A stretch of DNA of 64,000 nucleotides from Ardenticatenaceae bacterium. Lineage in GTDB: Bacteria; Chloroflexota; Anaerolineae; Promineifilales; Promineifilaceae. A program made the position numbers and the translations under genes. Where the stretch lies: positions 124,001-188,000 of the forward strand of contig JACKBT010000002.1 in the NCBI GenBank assembly GCA_020634415.1, in the 5' to 3' direction. Under the pieces are notes generated by a model that was not told the DNA's origin, ran no database searches, and saw only the letters and a program-made list of their open reading frames with translations. This document shows positions 42,415-50,085 of this stretch, in pieces (position 1 is the first letter of the stretch; every line of letters starts with the position of its first letter).

Positions 42415-42504
42415 ATGACACCCGCAGAAATCTTCCTCATAGGACTTGTACTCGGCCTGATAATAGGCGTTATACTCAGCCGGCCACGCACCACCCTTAT
42501 CTAA
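42415..42504 (+). CDS. 29-residue single-pass membrane microprotein
   Basis: ATG at 42415 follows A-T-A-G-G-A-G-A-C with proper spacing. The peptide reads M-T-P-A-E-I-F then a 15-residue helix rich in L, I and G (with G-x3-G spacing) and ends S-R-P-R-T-T-L-I. It has a negative N-terminus and positive C-terminus, which suits an N-out orientation. It lies between the SPFH gene and a stem-loop, so it looks like the last gene of a two-gene transcript. Helix packing through the Gly pattern and a scaffold or anchor role are inferences. Confidence 0.65.
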   Translation: MTPAEIFLIGLVLGLIIGVILSRPRTTLI

Positions 42505-42514
42505 AATCAGATTT

Positions 42515-42547
42515 AGGGCTGATTTTCACCCTATGATAATCAGCCCT
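42515..42547 (+). terminator. Stem-loop terminator candidate after the microprotein gene
   Basis: AGGGCTGATT (42515-42524) pairs with AATCAGCCCT (42538-42547). The tract after the stem is T/C-rich rather than pure T, so termination may be partial. Confidence 0.55.
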
Positions 42548-42602
42548 TCCCCTCTGTTTATTCACCCCTGTTCAATAAAGTGGAATCTTATACAATACAC
42601 TC

Positions 42603-43697
42603 ATGATGATCTTGAGTATGGTTGTTGCTACTGCAATTCCGCTTGTCGCTCTCTATCTTATCTATCAACTTGACTTATATGCTTCACGCTCATACCAGTT
42701 GGTAATTGCCTCGTTCGTATGGGGGGGCGTGGCGGTGGGCATCACCCTGGTATTGGCGAACCAGCTTGTCTTTGGGCTGGAGTTGCTAGATACGGTGACA
42801 TTATCGCGTTATGTGGCCCCCGTGACGGAGGAGGTTGTTAAAGCCCTCTTTTTGTTTTTCTTGGTGCGGCAGGCCCGTTTTACTTATTTTGTGGATGGGG
42901 CGATTTATGGTTTTGCGGTGGGGATGGGTTTTGCCATTATTGAGAATTGGCTTTATTTGTCGAATAATCCCGAGCTGCCAACGGCCGTTGGTCGGGTCAT
43001 CTCCACCAATTTGATGCACGCCACCGCTACGGCCATCATGGGTATTGCCTTGGGGCAAGCCCGTTTTGAACGTTGGTCAGGGCGCATCTTGTGGGTGCTG
43101 TTCGGCCTGGTGGCGGCTATTGGCCTTCATGCTGGCTTTAATAATTTGGTAACACGGCTGAATGGCCGTTTCCTGCTCCTCTATGCTGCCCTGAGTGGCC
43201 TGGCCGGGTTGGGTTTCATCGTCTACATGATCAAGCGCGGCCTGGCCGAGCAAAAGCAGTGGATTGAGGAGAAGTTGGGGGCTGAAGATAGAGTGACGGC
43301 GGGGGAAACGGCCGTTGTCCACCGCCTCGCCCACGTTTACGACATCCTCACCCCCCTGGCCGCCCAATTTGGCCCCGACAAAGCCCAAAAAATCGAAGAC
43401 TTCCTCATGCTCCAGGCCCGCATCGGCATCCTCCGCAAAACCCTCGACAAAATGAAAGACGACAAAATGCGCCAGGGCATCCAAACCCAAATTGCCACCC
43501 TCAGCCAGCAAATGGACGACGCCCGCCGCGAAGTAGGCCCCTACTGCATGATCTACCTGCGCAACATCTTCCCCGAACAAACCAGCCCCATCTGGCAGCA
43601 GCTAGAAAACCGCATCCAAACCCGCCCCCAAGCCAGCCCAGCCACCAACATTTGGGCCAATCTCAGCCAACGCACCCAATCCCCCGACAACGGATGA
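42603..43697 (+). CDS. PrsW-family intramembrane metalloprotease with cytoplasmic extension
   Basis: The 364-residue protein has about seven membrane helices in its first 215 residues and PrsW motifs in order: T-E-E-V-V-K-A, G-F-A-I-I-E-N-W-L-Y, M-H-A-T-A-T-A and L-H-A-G-F-N-N. These Glu and His residues bind zinc in the membrane. PrsW cleaves anti-sigma factors in Bacillus; the target here is unknown. The C-terminal 150 residues are soluble and helical, an unusual addition suggesting a docking domain. The next gene starts 7 bp after its stop, so it belongs with the downstream module as well as with the SPFH pair upstream. Confidence 0.85.
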   Translation: MMILSMVVATAIPLVALYLIYQLDLYASRSYQLVIASFVWGGVAVGITLVLANQLVFGLELLDTVTLSRYVAPVTEEVVKALFLFFLVRQARFTYFVDGAIYGFAVGMGFAIIENWLYLSNNPELPTAVGRVISTNLMHATATAIMGIALGQARFERWSGRILWVLFGLVAAIGLHAGFNNLVTRLNGRFLLLYAALSGLAGLGFIVYMIKRGLAEQKQWIEEKLGAEDRVTAGETAVVHRLAHVYDILTPLAAQFGPDKAQKIEDFLMLQARIGILRKTLDKMKDDKMRQGIQTQIATLSQQMDDARREVGPYCMIYLRNIFPEQTSPIWQQLENRIQTRPQASPATNIWANLSQRTQSPDNG

Positions 43698-43704
43698 AGT
43701 ACCC

Positions 43705-44883
43705 ATGACACCCGTAGAAATAATAGAAAACGCCCTCAAGAAAACGCCCCTCTTTGCCCGTTTGCCCGCTTCCGCCTTTGCCAAACTGGCAGAAACCATG
43801 CGGCCCCAACAGTTGGCCGAAGCCGAGATACTCTTTCGCCAGGGTGATTTGGGCACAGACATGTTCATCATCACCGCTGGCTCGGTAAAAGTAGTCTTAG
43901 CCGATGAACACGGCCGTGAAATCTTCCTCAACGAGTATGGGCCAGGTCAAGTCATTGGCGAACTGGCCCTGCTCAGCCAAAAACCCCGTGCCGCCACCGT
44001 CATCGCCACCAGCCCCACCTCCCTGCTCAAACTCACCCGCGACACCTTCTTGGGTTTTATCGGAAGCGTTACCGAAATAGATTACGCTTCCGTCGAGGAT
44101 TTTCACTACTACCTGCGCCAACAGTACAAAATCGAAATGCTCAAGCGCATTGATTGGTTTGCCGACATGGCCCTGAGCGAGTTGGCCGTCATCGCCAATA
44201 AGCTGGCAACCCAGCAGTTTGATCGCAACCAGGTTCTATTTAGACGAGGCGATCCCGGTGATGCCTTCTACATCATCACCCAGGGTTGGGTCAGTGCCTT
44301 CGTCAACGCCGACGAAGCTGCGCCTGATGGTGGCAGCCTGATCATCCTCAATCAATTTGGCCCTGGCGATGTGTTTGGCGAGATGGCTTTGCTGGATAAT
44401 AAGCCCCGCTCGGCAGGTATCATGGCCCTGTCTGATTTAGAAGTCCTCACGCTCAGCCGGGCTGAATTCCTGCTGCTGCTAGAGGAACATGCCCCCGTAG
44501 CCCTGGAAACATTGCGCAGCCTGACGGGCAAGCTCCGCTTTGCGGCCATCTACTTGGAAAAAGCAGTTTCCTGGAGCCAGCGCATTGGTGATGGCGATTA
44601 CAGTATGGTTTTAGACCAGATTGAAGCCACACAAAACGAAGTGGTAGCCGCCCAAGAGAATGATGATTTCCGCGTGCAGGCGCTGCTCTCGGCCTTCTTC
44701 AAAATGGTGCAAGGGGTGCAGCAGCGTGAAAACGAATTGCGACAGGAGATTAGTGCCTTGAAGATGAAGATTGAAATTGACGAGGCTAAACGGCAGGAAG
44801 AGGTGCAAGCCATCACCCAAAATCCCTTCTTTGATTCGTTGAAGGCCCAGGCCCAGAAAATGCGGGAGCAAAATAAGGAGTAA
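43705..44883 (+). CDS. Tandem cyclic-nucleotide-binding-domain protein with coiled-coil tail
   Basis: The 392-residue protein has two complete CNB domains (about 15-125 and 150-275). Both keep phosphate-binding-cassette residues: G-E-L-A-L-L-S-Q-K-P-R-A-A-T and G-E-M-A-L-L-D-N-K-P-R-S-A. There is no helix-turn-helix, so it is not a CRP-type DNA binder. Residues about 310-392 form a charged coiled coil ending N-P-F-F-D-S-L-K-A-Q-A-Q-K-M-R. This suggests a cAMP- or cyclic-dinucleotide-gated scaffold, probably partnered with the MinD-like ATPase encoded 6 bp later. Confidence 0.8.
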   Translation: MTPVEIIENALKKTPLFARLPASAFAKLAETMRPQQLAEAEILFRQGDLGTDMFIITAGSVKVVLADEHGREIFLNEYGPGQVIGELALLSQKPRAATVIATSPTSLLKLTRDTFLGFIGSVTEIDYASVEDFHYYLRQQYKIEMLKRIDWFADMALSELAVIANKLATQQFDRNQVLFRRGDPGDAFYIITQGWVSAFVNADEAAPDGGSLIILNQFGPGDVFGEMALLDNKPRSAGIMALSDLEVLTLSRAEFLLLLEEHAPVALETLRSLTGKLRFAAIYLEKAVSWSQRIGDGDYSMVLDQIEATQNEVVAAQENDDFRVQALLSAFFKMVQGVQQRENELRQEISALKMKIEIDEAKRQEEVQAITQNPFFDSLKAQAQKMREQNKE

Positions 44884-44889
44884 ATTTAC

Positions 44890-45669
44890 ATGAGCAAAAT
44901 TGTTTCGATACATTCGTTTCGGGGCGGCACAGGCAAGTCGAATACGACGGCGAATTTGGCTTCTCTGGTGGCTTTAGCTGGTAAGCGGGTGGGGATTGTG
45001 GATACGGATATTCAATCGCCTGGTATTCATGTGCTGTTTGGTTTGGACGGCAAGAAGATGGGGCATACGCTGAATGAGTATTTGCGGGGGGAATGTACGA
45101 TTGAGGCAGTGGCCTTTTCGGTGGGCGAAAACCCTGGCGATGCCCCAGGGCGGCAAAAGTTGGCGGGCAAGGATATTTGGCTGATTCCATCGAGCATTGA
45201 TGGCGTGGAAATTAGCCGCATTTTGCGTGATGGTTATGATGTGAACCAGTTGAATAAGGGGATGAATACGATTCGTAAGTCGTTGAATTTGGATTACCTT
45301 TTTATTGACACGCACCCGGGCCTGAATGATGAGACGCTGCTTTCGATTGCTATTTCTGATGTGCTGATTTTGATTATGCGGCCGGATCAGCAGGATTTTC
45401 AGGGGACGATTGTGACGGTGGATGTGGCGCAGAGTTTGGATGTGCCTTATCTCTATCTGGTGGTGAATAAGGCCCTGTCTAAATATGACTTTGCCCAGAT
45501 GAAGACAGATATTGAGGCGGTTTATAACGCGCCGGTGGCGGGCATTTTGCCTTTGTCTGAGGATATGGTGGATTTGGCGAGCGGTGATCTGTTTGCCCTG
45601 CGTTATCCTGATCATCCCTGGTCGCAAACGCTGCGGGGGGTGGCCGCGAAGGTGATGCAAAGCGAGTGA
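44890..45669 (+). CDS. MinD/ParA-like deviant Walker ATPase
   Basis: The 259-residue protein has the deviant Walker A F-R-G-G-T-G-K-S-N-T-T, in which the signature Lys two residues before G-G-T is Arg. The A-prime motif is G-I-V-D-T-D-I-Q-S-P-G, and Walker B-like F-I-D-T-H-P-G-L-N-D follows at about 138-147. An insertion at about 70-95 contains N-P-G-D-A-P-G-R. No C-terminal amphipathic membrane helix like MinD is obvious. It starts 6 bp after the CNB gene; the next two genes follow tightly. Roles could be protein positioning or cargo loading; nothing points to chromosome partition, as no ParB gene is present. Confidence 0.85.
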   Translation: MSKIVSIHSFRGGTGKSNTTANLASLVALAGKRVGIVDTDIQSPGIHVLFGLDGKKMGHTLNEYLRGECTIEAVAFSVGENPGDAPGRQKLAGKDIWLIPSSIDGVEISRILRDGYDVNQLNKGMNTIRKSLNLDYLFIDTHPGLNDETLLSIAISDVLILIMRPDQQDFQGTIVTVDVAQSLDVPYLYLVVNKALSKYDFAQMKTDIEAVYNAPVAGILPLSEDMVDLASGDLFALRYPDHPWSQTLRGVAAKVMQSE

Positions 45670-45676
45670 GGGTACG

Positions 45677-45889
45677 ATGAAATGTTGGCAATGTGAGAAA
45701 GAGGCACGGGCTGCTTGTAAGTTTTGCGGCCGTTTTATCTGTAAGGATCATGCGGTGGAGCATCCTACTTTTTTGGCGATGTATTTGGGGAATCAGCAGA
45801 CACCGAAGGGGATTGTGGTGACGAATGCCATCTGGTGTGGTTTGTGTGAACCGTTGCAAGAGCCGATTCCTATGCCGGAGATGTACTGA
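45677..45889 (+). CDS. B-box-like zinc-finger protein
   Basis: The 70-residue protein begins C-W-Q-C-E-K-E-A-R-A-A-C-K-F-C-G-R-F-I-C-K-D-H, a Cys/His arrangement like B-box or AN1-like zinc fingers, and ends with another C-G-L-C pair. The gene starts 7 bp after the MinD-like gene and its TGA overlaps the next ATG (TGATG). It is probably a small protein-interaction module of the same complex. Family assignment is by pattern only. Confidence 0.7.
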   Translation: MKCWQCEKEARAACKFCGRFICKDHAVEHPTFLAMYLGNQQTPKGIVVTNAIWCGLCEPLQEPIPMPEMY

Positions 45890-46278
45890 TGAGCGGATTG
45901 TTTGATAAGTTACGTTCGGAGATTGATAAGCGCAAAGCGGGCCAGGAAGGGATGCGGCCAACGGATTTGCTGACGCTGCCGCCGGAGCAGCGGCGGGTGA
46001 TGCGGCTGCTGCTGCGTGAGGTGCAGTTGAGTTATCCGGAGATTGTTACGGCCGTTTCCCACCTCCCCGCCTCCCAACAACTGACACCAGCAGAGCTGGA
46101 CAACAGCCTGACCGAACTCACCCAGGCTGGCTGGCTTATTCGTATGGGCCAAGATGAACTCATCACCTACCGCGTAGATTTGCGGCGCAAATCGGGCAGC
46201 CAGGTGGCTTCAGGCATGTGGGGGGCGTTGGAAAAACGAATGCAGGCGCGTAAATCGGATCGGGATCGGGGGAAATAA
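45889..46278 (+). CDS. Small winged-helix-like protein, unknown function
   Basis: This 129-residue protein is not recognised with certainty. Residues about 25-105 have the rhythm of a winged helix: P-P-E-Q-R-R-V-M-R-L-L-L-R-E, then L-T-P-A-E-L-D-N-S-L-T-E-L-T-Q-A-G-W-L-I-R and a beta hairpin Y-R-V-D-L. The termini are basic. It is translationally coupled to the zinc-finger gene and is the last gene before a strong terminator. It could bind DNA or act as an adaptor. Confidence 0.6.
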   Translation: MSGLFDKLRSEIDKRKAGQEGMRPTDLLTLPPEQRRVMRLLLREVQLSYPEIVTAVSHLPASQQLTPAELDNSLTELTQAGWLIRMGQDELITYRVDLRRKSGSQVASGMWGALEKRMQARKSDRDRGK

Positions 46279-46297
46279 AGGTCAGGTACTAACAAAT

Positions 46298-46367
46298 AAA
46301 AAAGGCCACCAATTTCATTGGTGGCCTTTTTTTATTAGTGCTAAAGGGCGACCACAAGGGTCGCCCC
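46298..46367 (+). terminator. Strong intrinsic terminator plus second hairpin
   Basis: GGCCACCAAT pairs with ATTGGTGGCC around a TTC loop, flanked by A-run and T-run, so it can work in both directions (46298-46334). A second stem, GGGCGACC with GGTCGCCC, lies at 46346-46366. They separate the co-directional signalling block from the convergent surface-protein gene. Confidence 0.9.
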
Positions 46368-46382
46368 TACTATACTGAATCT

Positions 46383-49088
46383 TTAGCCGTAACGACTGCC
46401 CGATTTACGGCGTTGGAAGAGGAAGAAGCCGCCGCCTAAGACACCGATGAGGACGATGCCGATGATGATGGGCGTGGCGCTGGTGCTGCCAACGGCCGTT
46501 CCGCCCAACTCTGATGACGTATTCTCACCCTCAGAATTTCGTTCCGTAACGATGGCCCCTGAGCCGCCCACCTCACTACTTTCCTCGGCCGGTGCCACTT
46601 CAGAATCACTGCCACTACTCGTGCGGCCCGCTAGTTCAAGAGCGGCAGCCATTTCTTCTTCATCCAGAACAGAAGATTTGGGATCATAGCTGACCGTTGT
46701 CCCTTCGCCACCGCCGAAGCCAGCTACAGGCTCGGAACATATCGTTAAATTCCAATTGTTGAGAGTCACATCATCCGCTGATGGGTAAACATCCTGCATA
46801 GAGAGGGTCCAATTGCCATTGGGATTTTGGCCGTCAAACCCTGCTAGCGAACTGCTTGCCCGGTATGTGCCGTTGACGGGGCAACTGCCACCGACAATCA
46901 CACCCGCCGCGTCATCTAAATTGGCATTGAAGTTGTCATTATAGGTACAAACATTACCAATCAAAACAACTTGGGCACCTTGCGGGCTTTGTAAGGTCAA
47001 ACGCAGATCGCCAACATAGGTGGTGACACCATCTACATGAACCGTTACATCTGTAATTTGACCAGCGGAGGGGAAGTTCAATGTAGAGTAGTTGGTTGCA
47101 CCCATCGTGCCCACCGATTTAGGCACATCGGTGCTGGAGACAGTCGTGCAAGTGGGCTGTTGCTGGGGTGATGGGGCCGAGGTATTGGCCAGGTTGCTGA
47201 TCTCCGCCGCTGACAAAGCTACATTGTAAATGCGGACATCATCCATGCTGCCATCAAAATAACGGCCGGTTGCCTGAGCATTCTCACCAATCCGCACCTC
47301 ATAGTTGTTCTGAGCCACCGTGCCAGATGCCGCCGCCGAATTGTCTAACACGCCATCAATATAGAGATATTTGGTGCTGCCATTGTACACAGCCGCCACA
47401 TGATGCCATTGGCCGTCATTAAGGCTCATATTGCTGGGCAAATCGCCATTGGTCAAACCGCTGGTGCCAAATGAAATCTGAAAGGTGTTGTTATAACGAT
47501 GGATACGCCAGGCCGAATCGCCCTTGGTGACAATGGCTTGCCAGCCGCGATTAAAGTTGTCAACCTTCAGCCACAGCGCAATGGTCATCTGGTTCAAGTC
47601 AAAGGCTGATTCGTTGGGAATGGATACATAATCGTTGCTGCCATCAAAATCGAGGGCATGGCTGCCGACAGGCGCACCGCTGTTAATCCAGGCTGCACCG
47701 CCGTTTATAGTGCCATTGTTGCTGCCAGTGCTGTCAACGGCCGTTGTCCCACTACCCTGATCAAATCCCCAGACACCAACAGCACCAGCAGCCGGTGGCT
47801 GTGAAGTTGGGGCCGAGGGCGGCGTGGTCGTTGGCGGCGCGGCCGTGGCTGTGGACATTGAAGTAGCCGTTGGCGCTGGTGGCGGCGTGGCCGTTGGTGG
47901 AGGAACAGTCCCACCCGCTTCAAAAGCACCAATATCACAAGCAGAGCCGGAGGGTCGGGCTGCGCCACGTTGATCAACTGTTGTAGAGCCACCATCGCAA
48001 TTACCGGCATCAATGGCTGGACTGCCGCTGTTAAGAGCATGGGTCAACGTGGGGCCGCCATTGTTTTGTAACGGGCCTAACAAAGGATTAACACCATTCA
48101 AGTCACCAGGGCCTGAACCTAGGCCGGGACAATTACCACCATAAATGAGATTGTAGCCATTGGAGCTGAAATTGGTGCCATTACAGTTGCTGCCACTGTT
48201 GTTAGCTAAAATCGAATTGCTGATGTAATTCGTGTTGCGATTAGAAAGATACTCAATACCACCTGAACCACTGCCGGCACTATTATTGACGATTGTGCTG
48301 TTGATAATATTGACGGCGACATGGAAGTTATTTAGTAGGATGGCCCCCCCTTTTCCGGGAGTACTATTACCACTAAAAGTGCTGTTACGAATGATTAGTG
48401 AGCCATTATTGCCGCCACTATAAATCGCACCACCACCAGAAGAGTTGAGAGATGTGTTGTTATAGAACAGGCTGTTATTAATTGTAAGATAGCTACCGGA
48501 GTTATTTATAGCAACACCTGGAGCATATGATGCAGTTGACCTTCCGGTATTTCCATGAAAAACAGAGTTGTTGATTGTTGCCGAGGTTGTTCCACCTAAA
48601 GCAATGGTGTGATGCACAGTATTGTTGCGGACCACCACATTGTTTAACGTAAGGTTGGCATTGTTTCCAGTAAGAGAAATGAGTGATTGGCTACCAGTTG
48701 TATTGGCCAGGGTAAGATTGTTGATGACGAATTCTGGCCGGTTTTTATCAACGCGAAAAATTTCAAAACCACTGTTAGTGGTCAAGATCAGGTTGTTCAC
48801 GCCGGGGCCGTTAATGGTTATATCTTTATCGTGTTGGGGATAATAGATCCAGGAACCTGTGATATTTAGGGTTCCAGTTACGCTAAAATTAATGATGCCA
48901 GGATTGGCTACCAAAATCAGGGCATCACGCAAAGAGCAGTCGCCATCGGTACAACTGCCGTCTTGTTCATCAACCAGGGTGTTGACGGTGAGGGTACTGT
49001 TTTGGGCATGGGCAGTACGGCCGTTTACCAATAAACTCGCTACCAATAAAGTTAATAAAATAATCGAAAATCGAATCTTATGTTTCAT
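46383..49088 (-). CDS. Secreted beta-helix/LamG/P-domain surface protein
   Basis: The 901-residue protein has a signal peptide cleaved after A-H-A (about 28) and a C-terminal membrane helix followed by R-R-K, so it is probably displayed on the surface. The order is a C-S-L-R-D-A-type start with Asn-rich parallel beta-helix repeats (about 30-390), a Pro/Thr-rich linker (about 392-435), a LamG/concanavalin-like domain (about 437-640), a proprotein-convertase P-like domain (about 650-790), an acidic Ser/Glu stretch and the membrane helix. Such proteins bind glycans or neighbours. One genomic palindrome encodes N-G-R within the signal peptide, and others lie near domain borders. Confidence 0.8.
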   Translation of the reverse strand: MKHKIRFSIILLTLLVASLLVNGRTAHAQNSTLTVNTLVDEQDGSCTDGDCSLRDALILVANPGIINFSVTGTLNITGSWIYYPQHDKDITINGPGVNNLILTTNSGFEIFRVDKNRPEFVINNLTLANTTGSQSLISLTGNNANLTLNNVVVRNNTVHHTIALGGTTSATINNSVFHGNTGRSTASYAPGVAINNSGSYLTINNSLFYNNTSLNSSGGGAIYSGGNNGSLIIRNSTFSGNSTPGKGGAILLNNFHVAVNIINSTIVNNSAGSGSGGIEYLSNRNTNYISNSILANNSGSNCNGTNFSSNGYNLIYGGNCPGLGSGPGDLNGVNPLLGPLQNNGGPTLTHALNSGSPAIDAGNCDGGSTTVDQRGAARPSGSACDIGAFEAGGTVPPPTATPPPAPTATSMSTATAAPPTTTPPSAPTSQPPAAGAVGVWGFDQGSGTTAVDSTGSNNGTINGGAAWINSGAPVGSHALDFDGSNDYVSIPNESAFDLNQMTIALWLKVDNFNRGWQAIVTKGDSAWRIHRYNNTFQISFGTSGLTNGDLPSNMSLNDGQWHHVAAVYNGSTKYLYIDGVLDNSAAASGTVAQNNYEVRIGENAQATGRYFDGSMDDVRIYNVALSAAEISNLANTSAPSPQQQPTCTTVSSTDVPKSVGTMGATNYSTLNFPSAGQITDVTVHVDGVTTYVGDLRLTLQSPQGAQVVLIGNVCTYNDNFNANLDDAAGVIVGGSCPVNGTYRASSSLAGFDGQNPNGNWTLSMQDVYPSADDVTLNNWNLTICSEPVAGFGGGEGTTVSYDPKSSVLDEEEMAAALELAGRTSSGSDSEVAPAEESSEVGGSGAIVTERNSEGENTSSELGGTAVGSTSATPIIIGIVLIGVLGGGFFLFQRRKSGSRYG

Positions 49089-49592
49089 CTCTTAAACTCC
49101 TGTGTGTCTAATCGTTATGCTTGCCCTTCGTGCTGAAGGGTTATGTGGGATGATAAGGAACGGCCGTTAGAGAAACGTGATCCCAAACGTGAAAGCCAGC
49201 CAGCCTGTGGTTTTAAGTGAGATAACCAACTTTCACGATAGCCTCACGCCAAGCCTGTACTCTTATTAACAACGCTTAACGGCATGTTTGGCTTGAAGCA
49301 ACGACTAATAAAATATGTTCTAGATTTCTTACTGGACAGTGGCGTTTTTGAGTTTTCCAGAGTAGGGCGATTTTGAAAATCGCCCCACATACCAGAGAGA
49401 ACTATAAAATTCGCCAGACTCCACTTTCTTACTTCATGAACCACCTCACTATCTCCAAATCTTTTCTGTATCTGTTAGGGTTGTTAGCACTATAAACAAG
49501 CACTATTTGGCAACTGTTTGGCACACAGCCATGCCAAAGATTTTCCACTTAATTGCGGATTAAAAAATAAGGGGAGCATCTGGGATTCGATA
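49089..49592. other. 504-bp intergenic region with one hairpin
   Basis: I find no convincing gene here. It contains one palindrome copy near 49160 and a stem GGGCGATTTT with AAAATCGCCC at 49365-49385. It probably holds the promoter of the surface-protein gene on the minus strand, but I cannot place the boxes confidently. The A/T-rich right part may be the former upstream region of the SARP gene. Confidence 0.5.
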
Positions 49593-50003
49593 ATGGTACG
49601 TATTCAACTCTTAGGCTCAGCGCAAATTGAAAAAGATGGGCAAGCGGTACGTGATTTGCGGTCACAAAAGGCATTGGGGCTGCTGGGCTACTTGTGCTTG
49701 CAGAGGCAGCCCATTACACGCCCCTATTTAGTGGAACTGTTTTGGCCGGATATGACGGAAGAACGGGGTCGCCGCAATCTCAGTTGGGCATTGAGCCAGT
49801 TGTCGCGTTATTTGGCCGACTGTTTTGAAAGTACACGGCAGACCGTGCAGTTTGTGGGCAGCAGCGATGTGTGGCTGGATGTCGCCCAAGCCGTGCGGTA
49901 TTACACAGAGAGCTGCGCCATTTTCGCCGAGATTAACAGTGTGCGGGAATGGGCGGTAGTGTGCCAGAATTTAGAACGGCTGGGGGCCACAAAGCCTGTT
50001 TAA
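49593..50003 (+). pseudogene. SARP/BTAD-type regulator remnant, N-terminal DNA-binding part joined to a C-terminal tail
   Basis: The frame of 136 codons starts M-V-R-I-Q-L-L-G-S-A-Q-I-E-K-D-G-Q-A-V and continues with L-W/F-P-D-M-T-E-E-R-G-R-R-N-L-S-W-A-L-S-Q-L, the winged-helix domain of AfsR/SARP activators. After W-L-D-V-A-Q-A-V the expected BTAD, ATPase and TPR region is missing, and the last 35 residues look like the end of a TPR array (Y-Y-T-E-S-C-A-I-F ... V-C-Q-N-L). I infer an in-frame deletion of most of a protein that usually exceeds 900 residues. It might persist as a small DNA-binding protein. An ABC exporter gene follows. Confidence 0.65.
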
Positions 50004-50085
50004 GGGTTTGTTCAGCCACAAATTCCCCTACGTTCCCTCTAAAAAGATTCGCCCAATTGCCAGACCTGGATACAATCACCTAACC

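Noticed and set aside
44890..45669. Chromosome-partition ParA
   Set aside because: No ParB gene or parS-like repeats are nearby, the signature Lys is Arg, and the neighbours are CNB and zinc-finger genes.
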